This document shows positions 36,901 to 50,190 of a stretch of DNA of 64,000 nucleotides, in pieces. How positions within the stretch are numbered: position 1 is the first letter of the stretch; the number at the start of each line of letters is the position of its first letter. A program made the position numbers and the translations under genes. The notes beneath the pieces are model-generated. The model did no database searches, was not told the origin of the DNA, and saw nothing but the letters and a program-made list of their open reading frames with translations. The stretch comes from Taudactylus pleione (Eukaryota > Chordata > Amphibia > Anura > Myobatrachidae). The stretch covers positions 12,205,001-12,269,000 of the forward strand of contig JAUIMM010000188.1 in NCBI GenBank assembly GCA_031769625.1, written 5' to 3'.

Positions 36901-39900
36901 CTATGTAACACTGTAACTGTAACACTGTAACTATGTAACACTGTATCTGTATAAGGCTGTAACTATGTAACACTGTAACTGTGTAACGCTGTAACTGAGT
37001 AACACTGTAACTATGTAACGCTGTAGCTATGTAATGCTGTAACTATGTAATGCTGTGACTATGTAACGCTGTAACTATGTAATGCTGTAACTATGTAATT
37101 CTGTGACTATGTAACACTGTAACTGTGTTATGCTGTAACTGTGTAATGCTGTGACTATGTAATACTGTAACTGTGTAACGCTGTAACTATGTAACACTGT
37201 AACTATGTAATGCTGTGGCTATGTAACACTGTAACTGTGTAATGCTGTAACTATGTAATGATGTGACTATGTAACACTGTAACTGTGTAACGCTGTAACT
37301 ATGTAATGCTGTCACTATGTAATGCTGTGACTATGTAATGCTGCCACTAGGTAATGCTGTAACTATGCAAAACTGTCACCGTGTAACACCGTAACGCTGT
37401 AAATATGTAATGCTGTAACTATATAACACTGTCACTGTGTAACACCGTAACTCTGTAACTATGTAATGCTGTAACTATGTAATGCTGTAACTATGTAACG
37501 CTGTAACTGTGTAATGCTGTAACTATGTAACACTGTAACTGTGTAATGGTGTAACTATGTAACACTGTAATTATATAATGCTGTGACTATGTAACACTGT
37601 AACTGTGTAATGCTGTAACTATGTAACACTGTAACTATGTAACGCTGTGACTATTAACACTGTAACTATATAATGCTGTAACTATGTAATGCTATCACTA
37701 TGTAATGCTGTAACTATGTAACGCTGTAACTATGTAATGCTGTAACTGTGTAACGCTGTAACTATGTAACGCTGTAACTGTGTAACGCTGTAACTATGTA
37801 ACACTGTAACTGTGTAACGCTGTAACTGTGTAACGCTGTAACTGTGTAACGCTGCTGTAACTATGTAACGCTGTAACTATGTAACGCTGTAACTGTGTAA
37901 CGCTGTAATTATGTAATGCTGTAACTATGTAATTCTGAAACTAACTGTATGTAATGCTTTCACTATGTAACAAAGTATCTGTGTAATGCTGTCACTAAGT
38001 AACGCTGTAACTATGTAACACTGTAACTATGTAATGCTGTGACTATGTAACACTGTAACTGTGTAACGCTGTAACTATGTAATTCTGTAACTGTGTAACG
38101 GTGTAACTATGCAATGCTGTAACTATGTGATGCTGTGACTATGTAACACTGTAACTATGTAATGCTGTGAATCGTTAACACTGTAACTGTGTAACGCTGT
38201 AACTATGTAACACTGTAACTGTGTAACACTATAACTATGTAACACTGTAACTGTGTAATGCTGTAATTGTGTAACGCTGTGACTATGTAACACTGGAACT
38301 GTGTAACGCTGTAACTATGTAACACTGTAACTGTGTAATGCTGTAACTATGTAACACTGTGACTATGTAACACTGTAACTGTGTAACGATGTAACTATGT
38401 AACGCTGTAACTGTGGAACGCTGTAACTATGAAATGCTGTAACTATGTTATGCTGCGACTATGTAACACTGAAACTATGTAATGCTGTGACTATGTAACA
38501 CTGTAACTGTGTAACGCTGTAGCTGTGTAACGCTATAACTATGTAATGCTGTAACTGTGTAATGCTGTAAGTATGTAATGCTGTAACTGTGTTATGCTGT
38601 AACTATGTAATGCTGTAACTATGTAACACTGTAACTGTGTAATGCTGTAACTATATAAGGCTGTAACTGTGTAATGTTGTAACTATGTAATGCTGTGACT
38701 ATGTAATGCTGTAACTGTGTAACGCTGTGACTATGTAACGCTGTAACTATGCAATGCTGTAACTATGTGATGATGTGACTATGTAACACTGTAACTATGT
38801 AATGCTGTGACTATGTAACAGTGAAACTGTGTAATGCTGTAAGTATGTAACACTGTAACTGTGTAACACTGTAACTATGTAACGCTGTAACTATGTAACA
38901 CTGTAACTATGCCACACTAACTATGTAATGCTGTAACTTTGTAATGCTGTAACTATGTAACACTGTAACTATGTAATGCTGTGACTATGTAACACTGTAA
39001 CTGTGTAATGCTGTAACTATGTAATGCTGTGACTATGTAACACTGTAACAGTGTAACGCTGTAACTATATAACACTGTAACTATGTAATGATGTCACTAT
39101 GTAATGCTGTGACTATGTAATGCTATCACTATGTAAAGCTGTAACTATGTAACGCTGTAACTATGTAATGCTGTAACTGTGTAACGCTGTAACTATGTAA
39201 CACTGTAACTGTGGAATGCTGTAACTATGTAATTCTGTAACTATGTGATGCTGTGACTATGTAACACTGTAACTATGTAACGCTGTGACTAGGTAACACT
39301 GTATCTGTGTAACGCTGTAACTATGTAACGCTGTAACTGTGTAACGCTTTAACTATGTAACACTGTAACTGTGTAACGCTGTTCTTTGTAACACTGTAAC
39401 TATGTAATGCTGTAACTGTGTAACGCTGTAACTATGTAATGCTGTAACTATGTAATGCTGTGACTATGTAAAACTGTAACTGTGTAATGCTGTAACTATG
39501 TAATGCTGTGACTATGTAACACTGTTATTGTGTAACGCTGTAACTATGTAACACTGTAACTGTGTAACGCTGTAACTATGTAACACTGTAACTATGTAAT
39601 GCTGTGACTATTTAACACTGTTACTGTGTAATCCTGTAACTATGTAATACTGTGACTATTTAACACTGTAACTGTGTAACGCTGTAACTATGTAACACTG
39701 TCACTATGTAATGCTGTCACTGTGTTATGCTCTGACTATGGAATGCTGTCACTATGTAACGCTGTAACTATGTAACACTGTCACTGTGTAACACCGTAAC
39801 ACTGTAACCATGTAACGCTGTAACTATGTAACACTGTCACTGTGTAACACCGTAACGCTGCAACTATGTAATGCTGTAACTATGTAACGTTGTAACTATG

Positions 39901-42900
39901 TAATGCTGTAGCTATGTAACACTGTAACTGTAACACTGTAACTATGTAACACTGTAACTGTATAACGCTGTAACTATGTAACACTGTAACTGTGTAACGC
40001 TGTAACTGTGTAACACTGTAACTATGTAATGCTGTAGCTATGTAATGCTGTAACTATGTAATGCTGTGACTATGTAACACTGTAACTATGTAATGCCGTA
40101 ACTATGTAATTCTGTGACTATGTAACACTGTAACTGTGTTATGCTGTAACTCTGTAATGCTGTGACTATGTAATACTGTAACTGTGTAACGCTGTAACTA
40201 TGTAACACTGTAACTATGTAATGCTGTGACTATGTAACACTGTAACTGTGTAATGCTGTAACTATGTAATGATGTGACTATGTAACACTGTAACTGTGTA
40301 ACGCTGTAACTATGTAATGCTGTCACTGTGTAATGCTGTGACTATGTAATGCTGCCACTAGGTAATGCTGTAACTATGTAACACTGTCACAGTGTAACAC
40401 CGTAACGCTGTAACTATGTAATGCTGTAACTATATAACACAGTCACTGTGTAACACCGTAACTCTGTAACTATGTAATGCTGTAACTATGTAACGCTGTA
40501 ACTATGTAACGCTGTAACTGTGTAATGCTGTAACTATGTAACACTGTAACTGTGTAATGGTGTAACTATGTAACACTGTAATTATGTAATGCTGTGACTA
40601 TGTAACACTGTATCTGTGTAATGCTGTAACTATGTAACACTAACTATGTAACGCTGTGACTATTAACACTGTAACTATATAATGCTGTAACTATGTAATG
40701 CTATCACTATGTAATGCTGTAACTATGTAACGCTGTAACTATGTAATGCTGTAACTGTGTAACGCTGTAACTATGTAACACTGTAACTGAGGAAAGCTGT
40801 AACTATGTAATTCTGTAACTATGTGATGCTGTGACTATGTAACACTGTAACTATGTAACGCTGTGACTAGGTAACACTGTAACTGTGTAACGCTGTAACT
40901 ATGTAACGCTGTAACTGTGTAACGCTGTAACTATGTAACACTGTAACTGTGTAACGCTGTAACTTTGTAACACTGTAACTATGTAATGCTGTAACTGTGT
41001 AATGCTGTAACTATGTAATGCTGTAACTATGTAATGCTGTGACTATGTAAAACTGTAACTGTGTAATGCTGTAACTATGTAATGCTGTGACTATGTAACA
41101 CTGTTATTGTGTAACGCTGTAACTATGTAACACTGTAACTGTGTAACGCTGTAACTATGTAACACTGTAACTATGTAATGCTGTGACTATTTAACACTGT
41201 AACTGTGTAATCCTGTAACTATGTAATGCTGTGACTATTTAACACTGTAACTGTGTAACGCTGTAACTATGTAACACTGTAACTATGTAATTCTGTCACT
41301 GTGTAATGCTCTGACTATGTAATGCTGTCACTATGTAACACTGTAACTATGTAACACTGTCACTGTGTAACACCGTAACACTGTAACTATGTAACACTGT
41401 AACTATGTAACACTGTCACTGTGTAACACTGTAACGCTGCAACTATATGATGCTGTAACTATGAAACGCTGTAACTATGTAATGCTGTAACTATGTAACA
41501 CTGTAACTGTGTAACACTGTAACTGTGTAACACTGTAACTATGTAACGCTGTAACTATGTACTGCTGTAACTATGTAATGCTGTGACTATGTAATGCTGT
41601 AACTATGTAATGCTGTAACTATGTAATGCTGTAACTATGTAATGCTGTGACTATGTAACACTGTAACTGTGTTATGCTGTAACTGTGTAATGCTGTGACT
41701 ATGTAATACTGTAACTGTGTAACGCTGTAACTATGTAACACTGTAACTATGTAATGCTGTGACTATGTAACACTGTAACTGTGTAATGCTGTAACTATGT
41801 AATGATGTGACTATGTAACACTGTAACTGTGTAACGCTGTCACTATGTAATGCTGTCACTATGTAATGCTGTGACTATGTAATGCTGCCACTAGGTAATG
41901 CTGTAACTAGGTAACACTGTCACTGTGTAACCCCATAACGCTGTAACTATGTAATGCTGTAACTATATAACACTGTCACTGTGTAACACCGTAACTCTGT
42001 AACCATGTAATGCTGTAACTATGTAATGCTGTAAATATGTAACGCTGTAACTGTGTAATGCTGTAACTATGTAACACTGTAACTGTGTAATGCTGTAACT
42101 ATGTAACACTGTAATTATGTAATGCTGTGACTATGTAACACTGTAACTGTGTAATGCTGTAACTATGTAACACTGTAACTATGTAACGCTGTGACTATTA
42201 ACACTGTAACTATATAATGCTGTAACTATGTAATGCTGTCACTATGTAATGCTGTAACTATGTAATTCTGTAACTACCTGTATGTATTGCTGTCACTATG
42301 TAACAAAGTATCTGTGTAATGCTGTCACTATGTAATGCTGTAACTATGTAACACTGTAACTATGTAATGCTGTGACTATGTGACACTGTAACTGTGTAAC
42401 GCTGTAACTATGTAATGCTGTAACTGTGGAACGGTGTAACTATGTAATGCTGTAACTATGTGATGCTGTGACTATGTAACACTGTAACTATGTAATGCTG
42501 TGAATTTTTAACACTGTAACTGTGTAACGCTGTAACTATGTAACACTGTAACTGTGTAACACTGTAACTATGTAACACTGTGACTGTGTAATGCTGTAAC
42601 TGTGTAACGCTGTGACTATGTAACCCTGTAACTGTGTAATGCTGTAACTATGTAACACTGTGACTATGTAACACTGTAACTGTGTAACGATGTAACTATG
42701 TAACGCTGTAACTGTGGAACGCTGTAACTATGTAATGCTGTAACTATGTGATGCTGCGACTATGTTACACTGTAACTATGTAATGCTGTGACTATGTAAC
42801 ACTGTAACTGTGTAACGCTGTAGCTGTGTAACGCTGTAACTATGTAATGCTGTAACTGTGTAATGCTGTAAGTATGTAATGCTGTAACTGTGTAATGCTG

Positions 42901-45900
42901 TAATTGTGTAATGCTGTAACTACGTAATGCTGTAACTATGTAACACTGTAACTGTGTAATGCTGTAACTATATAAGGCTGTAACTGTGTAATGTTGTAAC
43001 TATGTAATGCTGTGACTATGTAATGCTGTAACTGTGTAACGCTGTGACTATGTAACGCTGTAACTATGTAACACTGTAATTGTGTAATGCTGTAACTATG
43101 CAATGCTGTAACTATGTGATGCTGTGACTATGTAACACTGTAACTATATAATGGTGTGACTATGTAACAGTGTAACTGTGTAATGCTGTAAGTATGTAAC
43201 ACTGTAACTGTGTAACACTGTAACTATGTAACGCTGTAACTATGTAACACTGTAACTATGTCACACTAACTATGTAATGCTGTAACTTTGTAATGCTGTA
43301 ACTATGTAACACTGTAACTGTGTAACACTGTAACTATGTAACACTGTAACTGTGTAACGCTGTAACTATGTAACACTGTAACTATGTAATGCTGTGACTA
43401 TGTAACACTGTAACTGTGTAATGCTGTAACTATGTAATGCTGTGACTATGTAATGCTATCACTATGTAACGATGTAACTATGTAACGCTGTAACTATGTT
43501 ATGCTGTAACTGTGTAACGCTGTAACTATGTAACACTGTAACTGTGGAATGCTGTAACTATGTAATTCTGTAACTATGTGATGCTGTGACTATGTAACAC
43601 TGTAACTATGTAACGCTGTGACTAGGTAACACTGTAACTGTGTAACGCTGTAACTATGTAACGCTGTAACTGTGTAACGCTGTAACTATGTAACACTGTA
43701 ACTGTGTAACGCTGTAACTTTGTAACACTGTAACTATGTAATGCTGTAACTGTGTAATGCTGTGACTATGTAAAACTGTAACTGTGTAATGCTGTAACTA
43801 TGTAATGCTGTGACTATGTAACACTGTTATTGTGTAATGCTGTAACTATGCAACACTGTATCTGTGTAACGCTGTAACCATGTAACACTGTAACTATGTA
43901 ATGCTGTGACTATTTAACACTGTAACTGTGTAATCCTGTAACTATGTAATGCTGTGACTTTTTAACACTGTAACTGTGTAATGCTGTAACTATGTAACAC
44001 TGTAACTATGTAATGCTGTCACTGTGTTATGATCTGACTATGTAATGCTGTAACTATGTAACGCTGTAACTATGTAACACTGTCACTGTGTAACACCGTA
44101 ACACTGTAACTATGTAACGCTGTAACTATGTAACACTGTCACTGTGTAACACCGTATTGCTGCAACTATGTAATGCTGTAACTATGTAACGCTGTAACTA
44201 TGTAATGCTGTAACTATGTAACACTGTAACTGTAACGCTGTAACTATGTAACACTGTAACTGTATAACGCTGTAACTATGTAACACTGTAACTGTGTAAT
44301 GCTGTAACTATGTAACACTTTAACTATGTAATGTTGTGACTATGTAACACTGTAACTGTGTAATGCTGTAACTGTGTAATGCTGTGACTATGTAACACTG
44401 TAACTGTGTAACGCTGTAACTACATAACACTGTAACTATGTAATGATGTCACTATGTAATGCTGTAACTATGTAATGCTATCACTATGTAACACTGTAAC
44501 TATGTAACACTGTCACTATGTAACACCGTAACGCTGTAACTATGTAATGCTGTAACTATGTAACACTGTAACTGTGTAACACTGTATCTGTGTAACGCTG
44601 TAACTGTGTAACACTGTTACTATGTAACGCTGTAACTATGTAATGCTGTAACTATGTAATGCTGTGACTATATAACGCTGTAACTATGTAATGCTGTAAC
44701 TATGTAATGCTGTGACTATGTAACACTGTAACTGTGTTATGCTGTAACTGTGTAATGCTGTGACTATGTAATACTGTAACTGTGTAACGCTGTAACTATG
44801 TAACACTGTAACTATGTAATGCTGTGACTATGTAACACTGTAACTGTGTAATGCTGTAACTATGTAATGATGTGACTATGTAACACTGTAACTGTGTAAC
44901 GCTGTTACTATGTAATGCTGTCACTATGTAATGCTGTGACTATGTAATGCTGCCACTAGGTAATGCTGTAACTATGTAACACTGTCACTGTGTAACACCG
45001 TAACACTGTAACTATGTAATGCTGTAACTATATAACACTGTCACTGTGTAACACCGTAACTCTGTAACTATGTAATGCTGTAACTATGTAACGCTGTAAC
45101 TATGTAACGCTGTAACTGTGTAATGCTGTAACTATGTGACACTGTAACTGTGTAATGGTGTAACTATGTAACACTGTAATTATGTAATGCTGTGACTATG
45201 TAACACTGTAACTGTGTAATGCTGTAACTATGTAACACTGTAACTATGTAACGCTGTGACTATTAACACTGTAACTATATATTGCTGTAACTATGTAATG
45301 CTGTCACTATGTAATGCTGTAACTATGTAATTCTGTAACTACCTTTATGTAATGCTGTCACTATGTAACAAAGTATCTGTGTAATGCTGTCATTATGTAA
45401 CGCTGTAACTATGTAACACTGTAACTATGTAATGCTGTGACTATGTAACACTGTAACTGTGTAACGCTGTAACTATATAATGCTGTAACTGTGTAGTGCT
45501 GTAACTCTGTAATGCTGTCACTAAGTAACGCTGTAACTATGTAACGCTGTAACTATGTAATGCTGTGACTATTTAACACCGTAAATGTGTAATGCTGTAA
45601 CTATATAATGCTGTAACTGTGTAGTGCTGTAACTCTGTAATGCTGTGACTATGTAAAACTGTAACTGTGTAACGCTGTAACTATGTAACACTGTAATTAT
45701 GTAACGCTGTAACTATTAACACTGTAACTATATAATGCTGTAACTATGTAATGCTGTCACTATGTAATGCTGTAACTATGTAATTCTGTAACTACCTGTA
45801 TGTAATGCTGTCACTATGTAACAAAGTAACTATGTAATTCTGTCACAATGTAACAAAGTAACTATGTAATGCTGTGACTATGTAACACTGTCACTGTATA

Positions 45901-46350
45901 ACACCGTAACGCTGTCACTATATAATGCAGTAACTAGGTAATGCTGTAACTAAGTAATGCTGTAACTATGTGCTGTATGTAATGCTGTGACTATGTGACG
46001 TATGTAATGCTGTGACTATATAATGCAGTAACTAGGTAATGCTGTAACTAAGTAATGCTGTAACTATGTGATGTATGTAATACTGTGACTATGTGACGTA
46101 TGTAATGCTGTGACTATGTAATGCTGTGACTATGCAACACTGTCACTGTATAACACCGTAACGCTGTCACTATATAATGCAGTAACTAGGTAATGCTGTA
46201 ACTAAGTAATGCTGTAACTATGTGATGTATGTAATGCTGTGACTATGTGACGTATGTAATGCTGTAACTATGTAATGCTGTAACTATGTGACACATGTAA
46301 TGCTGTGACTATGTAATGGTGTAAATATGTAAAGGTGTAACAGTGTAATG

Positions 46351-46938
46351 CAGCATACACAGTAGATGATAAATTGGACAATATGAATGATAACGGTATC
46401 GTCCAGTGTGTATGCAAGACAGCGTTAACGATACTCCCGTGGGTCATTAACGATGTCTTTCATCACCCGTACTTGCATGGAAACTGTTACGAAACCCAAA
46501 GACTACTCCGAGTAAGCCCCCTAGAATCCGGCCTGGTGAGGTCTTCTGCCACCAACAGCCACCCATAGAACTAAAGATGTTCACGGGGTACTTAAGTGGC
46601 CGCCTGGACTTAATACTCGCGGTAGTAGCGGCTTACGCGAGTGTCTGATGGGATTTAGTGGTGAGGTGAGGAATTTGGAACAGGAAGTGTCAATGAAGCA
46701 ACCAGATACCCGATGTTGTGACTGGAGAGCCGATGATGTGCAGGAAGGTTTGGCTTTGAGAGCCAATGGTGTGGCTTAATTGCGGTGGCCCATGATTAAG
46801 CCCTGCCCCCTGCATTTGGATCCACCCCTTATTCTGCTGCTGGCCTTTTGCCACTAAAGTAAGCAGCATTAATGTATACCTGTGTTTCTGTGTCTATGTC
46901 TATGTGTGTATGTGCGTGTCTGTGTGTGTGTATGTGTG
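46351..46938. other. Satellite flank without a supported gene
   Basis: Contains an inverted-looking pair GCATACACA (46353) and GTGTGTATGC (46406), probably part of a degraded MITE. Short frames at 46374-46568 (+) and 46581-46766 (-) have no recognisable domain. A TG/TATG-rich stretch precedes the AT microsatellite. Confidence 0.4.
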
Positions 46939-46939
46939 T

Positions 46940-46963
46940 CATATATATATATATATATATATA
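46940..46963. repeat. (AT)n microsatellite
   Basis: About 11 uninterrupted AT units. Confidence 0.95.
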
Positions 46964-46971
46964 GTGATATT

Positions 46972-47392
46972 TGGGTTAATTAGCTTGGTAGACTGGTGTC
47001 AGTGGTGCAGTGATTAGGTGCAGAATTAGACTCCACTCATGGAATTCCAGTAAAACAAATGAACATGGTGCTTTACTTCCAGCATAATCAGGAAACAGAA
47101 AATAATAAATGCCTAGCCCTTTCTTAGGGCACTAGCTCACTTCTTGACCCCTCTCTACAGAGGCAGCTACTCTGCATGAAAGTAACCCACAGTCTCTGAG
47201 ATTGGTGGTCCTTCCTGCTACATGCAGGACTGGACCCGGCCTCCTGGCCTGGTATTGCTTCCTTGCTTCCTTAGCTTGTTGGCTGCCACCTCTCACAGTC
47301 TGGCCTGCTTCCTTGCCGGTACCATAGCTCAGTCCCAGAGTCTGATAGCCTTCTCTGTATTTCACAGGTCTAGACTCGGGCCTCCTTGCCCT
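46972..47392 (+). repeat. Dispersed repeat copy A (pair with 49521-49930)
   Basis: From TTAATTAGCTTGGTAGACTG to TTCACAGGTCTAGACTCGGG it is about 90% identical to 49521-49930 in direct orientation, about 2.55 kb apart. It could be a pair of LTR fragments or two copies of an unclassified interspersed repeat. No retroviral or Gypsy coding sequence was found between them. Confidence 0.85.
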
Positions 47393-47738
47393 CACTGGCT
47401 TGCTAGCACAGTGAGCTCTGTCTGACTGGTCTGCCTCAGTCCTCCCTGGACTGAGTTCACTTGGCAGCCCTTACACCTCTTCCCAGAATCCTTTTCTTCT
47501 CTGTGTGGGCGGATCTCTCCTGCTCCACACAGAATCAGCATCTATTCTCCGGCGGTGACCGGGATACCGCATGTTTCTCCACCTGCGGGACACTGCGTCC
47601 CGCGGGTGAGAACAGCACCCGCAGGCTGTGAGGGCAGGGTGGTGTTGCCCTCCTCCTGGAGGGCAGGGTGCTTTTTGCCCTCCAGAAGGAAGGCAGGGCA
47701 CCACGCCCCGCTAAAACAGCCTAGCAGGAACGCTATAT
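47393..47738. other. GC-rich stretch, no gene supported
   Basis: Contains inverted GGGAC..GTCCC words and a GGAGGGCAGGG / CCCTCC cluster near 47640-47700. The frames at 47471-47746 on both strands have no recognisable domain. Confidence 0.4.
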
Positions 47739-48520
47739 CAAGTTAGTGCCCCTTATACAGTGCCCCCTATACTAGTGCCCCTTATGCAATGCCCCCCTGT
47801 AATAGTGCCCCTTATGCAATGCCCCCTGTAATAGTGCCCATTATGCAGGGCCCCCTGTAGTTGTGCCCATTAAAGTAGTGCCCCCTGTAGTTGTGCCCCA
47901 TATGCAATGCCCCATATACTAGTGCCCCTTATGCAATGTCCCCTGTAATAGTGCCCCTTATGCAATGTCCCCTGTAATAGTGCCCCTTATGCAATGCCCC
48001 CTGTAGTAGTGCCCATTATGCAGGGCCCCATGTAGTTGTGCCCATTATGCAGGGCCCCCTGTAGTTGTGCCCATTAAAGTAGTGCCCCCTGTAGTTGGGC
48101 CCCATCTGCAATGCCTCCTATACTAGTGCTCCTTATGCAATGCCCCCTATAATAGTGCCCATTATGCAATGCCCCCTGTAGTTGTGCCCATTAAAGTAGT
48201 GCCCCCTGTAGTTGTGCCCCATATGCAATGCCTCCTATACTAGTGCTCATTATGCAATGCCCCCTATAATAGTGCCCATTATGCCATGCCCCCTGTAGTA
48301 GTGCCCGTTATGCAGGGCCCCCTGTAGTTGTGCCCATTAAAGTAGTGCCGTCTGTATTTGTGCCCCTTCTAGTAGTGCCTCTTTTAGTAGTGCCCCGTAG
48401 TTGTGCCCCTTTTAGTAGTGCCCACTGTAGTTGCGCCCCTTCTAGTAGTGCCTCTTTTAGTAGTGCCCCCGTAGTTGTGCCCCTTTTAGTTGTGCCCACT
48501 GTAGTTGTGGCCTCTCCTGT
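47739..48520 (+). repeat. Minisatellite, about 29-bp unit
   Basis: Units of AGTGCCCCTTATGCAATGCC plus CCCTGTAAT, with shorter derivatives such as TAGTTGTGCCCATTAAAG. More than 25 units or partial units. The right part (48340-48520) degenerates into a shorter GTAGTTGTGCCCCTTTTAG form. Frames across it are repeat artefacts. Confidence 0.92.
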
Positions 48521-48686
48521 AGTTGTGGCCTCCCCAAACCTCTCTCTCCTTCCCCTCCCCTTCCCTCACTTACCTGACTTTGCGCGCTGTCATCCGCATT
48601 GTCTCTCCCGCTGCCATGCTGACTGGATCTAAATAGATCCAGCAGACCCGGCCGCGCAGGTTCCCCAGGTCTGGGAATGCTGGCCT

Positions 48687-48727
48687 CTGAAGTGATCGGA
48701 GGCTTCCATAGCCTCCGATCATTTCAG
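48687..48727. repeat. Hairpin, 18-base stem
   Basis: CTGAAGTGATCGGAGGCT pairs with AGCCTCCGATCATTTCAG with one mismatch around a 5-base loop. Confidence 0.85.
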
Positions 48728-48746
48728 AACCCAGCGCTCACAGTTG

Positions 48747-48837
48747 CAGTGGCGTAACCACTGCCCCCCATTGCCCCCAAGCTACCCGGCGCCTCCAAGC
48801 CACCGCGGGGGCTGTGGGGGCAGTAGTTACGCCACTG
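48747..48837. mobile_element. CAGTGGCGTAAC..GTTACGCCACTG terminal structure
   Basis: Perfect 12-base inverted ends of hAT-like type enclose 67 bp of C/G-rich sequence. No flanking 8-bp duplication matches, so this is more likely the folded right end of a larger element that includes the hairpin at 48687 and perhaps the minisatellite at 47.7-48.5 kb. Confidence 0.45.
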
Positions 48838-49520
48838 TCCAGGCCACATAATTAGACACACCTTGTCTTAATGAGCTTGATTGCAACAGAATAACAAGCA
48901 AAAAATATGGTAGTTGCTCAATCAGCTTAATGACATAACGCACTTATTGATTTATCTTTACACATCTATTCTTTACACTTCACTATCACCTTTTTTCCCC
49001 ATTTCGTGTGATGCCCTGGGGATGGTCTTTGGCTGGAATTTTTTGGGGTGCCTTGCTTCTCGGACGTGAACCCCTTAATGTTAGGGATGCTGGTATAGAG
49101 GAGCCTTGACGTTGGCCCAGCGCTTATTCATATATTTGCAAATGTATGTAACTAATACCTCTGAATTTCTATTATTATGTAGGATTCAAGTATTTTTGAT
49201 CTAGCTGCAGTGTGCTGGGGGGCAAATTCCATTGTTCTTTCAACAGAATAAACCACACAACTTCTTTTAACCATTCCAATGCTGAAGAAAGTGCACAACT
49301 TTAGCAAACTTTGTAGCATGGTTTTCAGACATGCATGCAACTTTTCCATGAATTATTTCAAAACAGATTTTATCTTCACTCAGCACTGTTGAGTCCATTC
49401 TGCAGGTGTAGTAAACATCCATATTTCCATTAGCTGCTGTAATCCACTTTCTGTGCAGATCTTGTTGCGTAGACCTGTGTGCGTAGAATCTTTATGCCCG
49501 CATTCTCCACCATATGTGAT
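48838..49520. other. No gene recognised
   Basis: Unique-looking AT-rich sequence. A 65-codon minus-strand frame at 49152-49349 has no family signature. Confidence 0.4.
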
Positions 49521-49930
49521 ACTTGGGGTAATTAGCTTGGTAGACTACTGTCAGTGGTGCAGTGATTAGGTGCAGAATCAGACTCCACACATGGCATTCC
49601 AGTAAAACAAATGAACGTGGTGCTTTACTTCCAGCATAATCAGGAAACAAACAGAAAATAATAAACGCCTAGCCCTTTCTTAGGGCACTAGCTCACTTCT
49701 TGAACCCTCTTTACAGAAGCAGCTACTCTGCATGACAGTCTCTCACAGTCTCTGAGATTGGTGGTTCTTCCTGCCACATGCAGGACTGGACCCTGGCCTC
49801 CTGGCCTGATATAGCTACCTTAGCTTGTTGGCTGCCACCTCTCACAGTCTGGCCTGCTTCCTTGCAGGTACCATAGCTCAGTCCCAGAGTTGGATAGCCT
49901 TCCCTGTATCTCACAGGTCTAGACTCAGGT
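49521..49930 (+). repeat. Dispersed repeat copy B (pair with 46972-47392)
   Basis: Direct-orientation copy with a few small indels relative to copy A, including an AAAC insertion near 49648 and a deletion in the TTGCTTCC run. Confidence 0.85.
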
Positions 49931-50190
49931 TGCTATGGGTAACATCACTTTTAAAACTCACTTCTAAAAACTCTCACTTTAGTAAATTTACCCCTAGGGG
50001 TGTATGGACTAAGCCTTGGAGAGGCTCACACAGTCAGACTTGGTATTTACAGTGGGGAGGGTGAAATAAGTTAATTAAGACTTCAGATCAGTTCTCCAAA
50101 GTCCTAAAAGGTCAATGGTTTAAAAGTTGGTGGCTGACTTTCTGTGAATTATATGTTCTGACCTAAAAGAGGACCAAGTTTTAATATCTT

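Larger units (their letters stand above)
13640..46350 (+). repeat. Giant 16-bp satellite array, about 32.7 kb
   Basis: A tandem array of the monomer TAACTATGTAAYRCTG and its variant TAACTGTGTAAYRCTG, roughly 2,000 copies. The left edge (13640-14460) and right edge (about 45900-46350) are degenerate and the core is regular, the usual pattern for a satellite homogenised by unequal exchange. A short non-repeat interruption lies at about 14097-14220. Distinctive marker words recur every 3.0-3.2 kb through 24-45 kb and at about 3.42 kb (3.07 kb plus a 352-bp internal duplication) at 17-22 kb. From about 17 kb to 45 kb no transposon insertion was seen. Plus-strand frames close quickly because TAA occurs in every monomer and 16 is not a multiple of 3. 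Confidence 0.98.

Noticed and set aside
13640..46350. CRISPR array
   Set aside because: There are no unique spacers. The whole length is a continuous 16-bp tandem repeat in a eukaryotic setting.
46972..49930. Complete LTR retrotransposon
   Set aside because: No gag, protease, reverse transcriptase or integrase remnant, primer-binding site or polypurine tract could be recognised between the two direct repeats.
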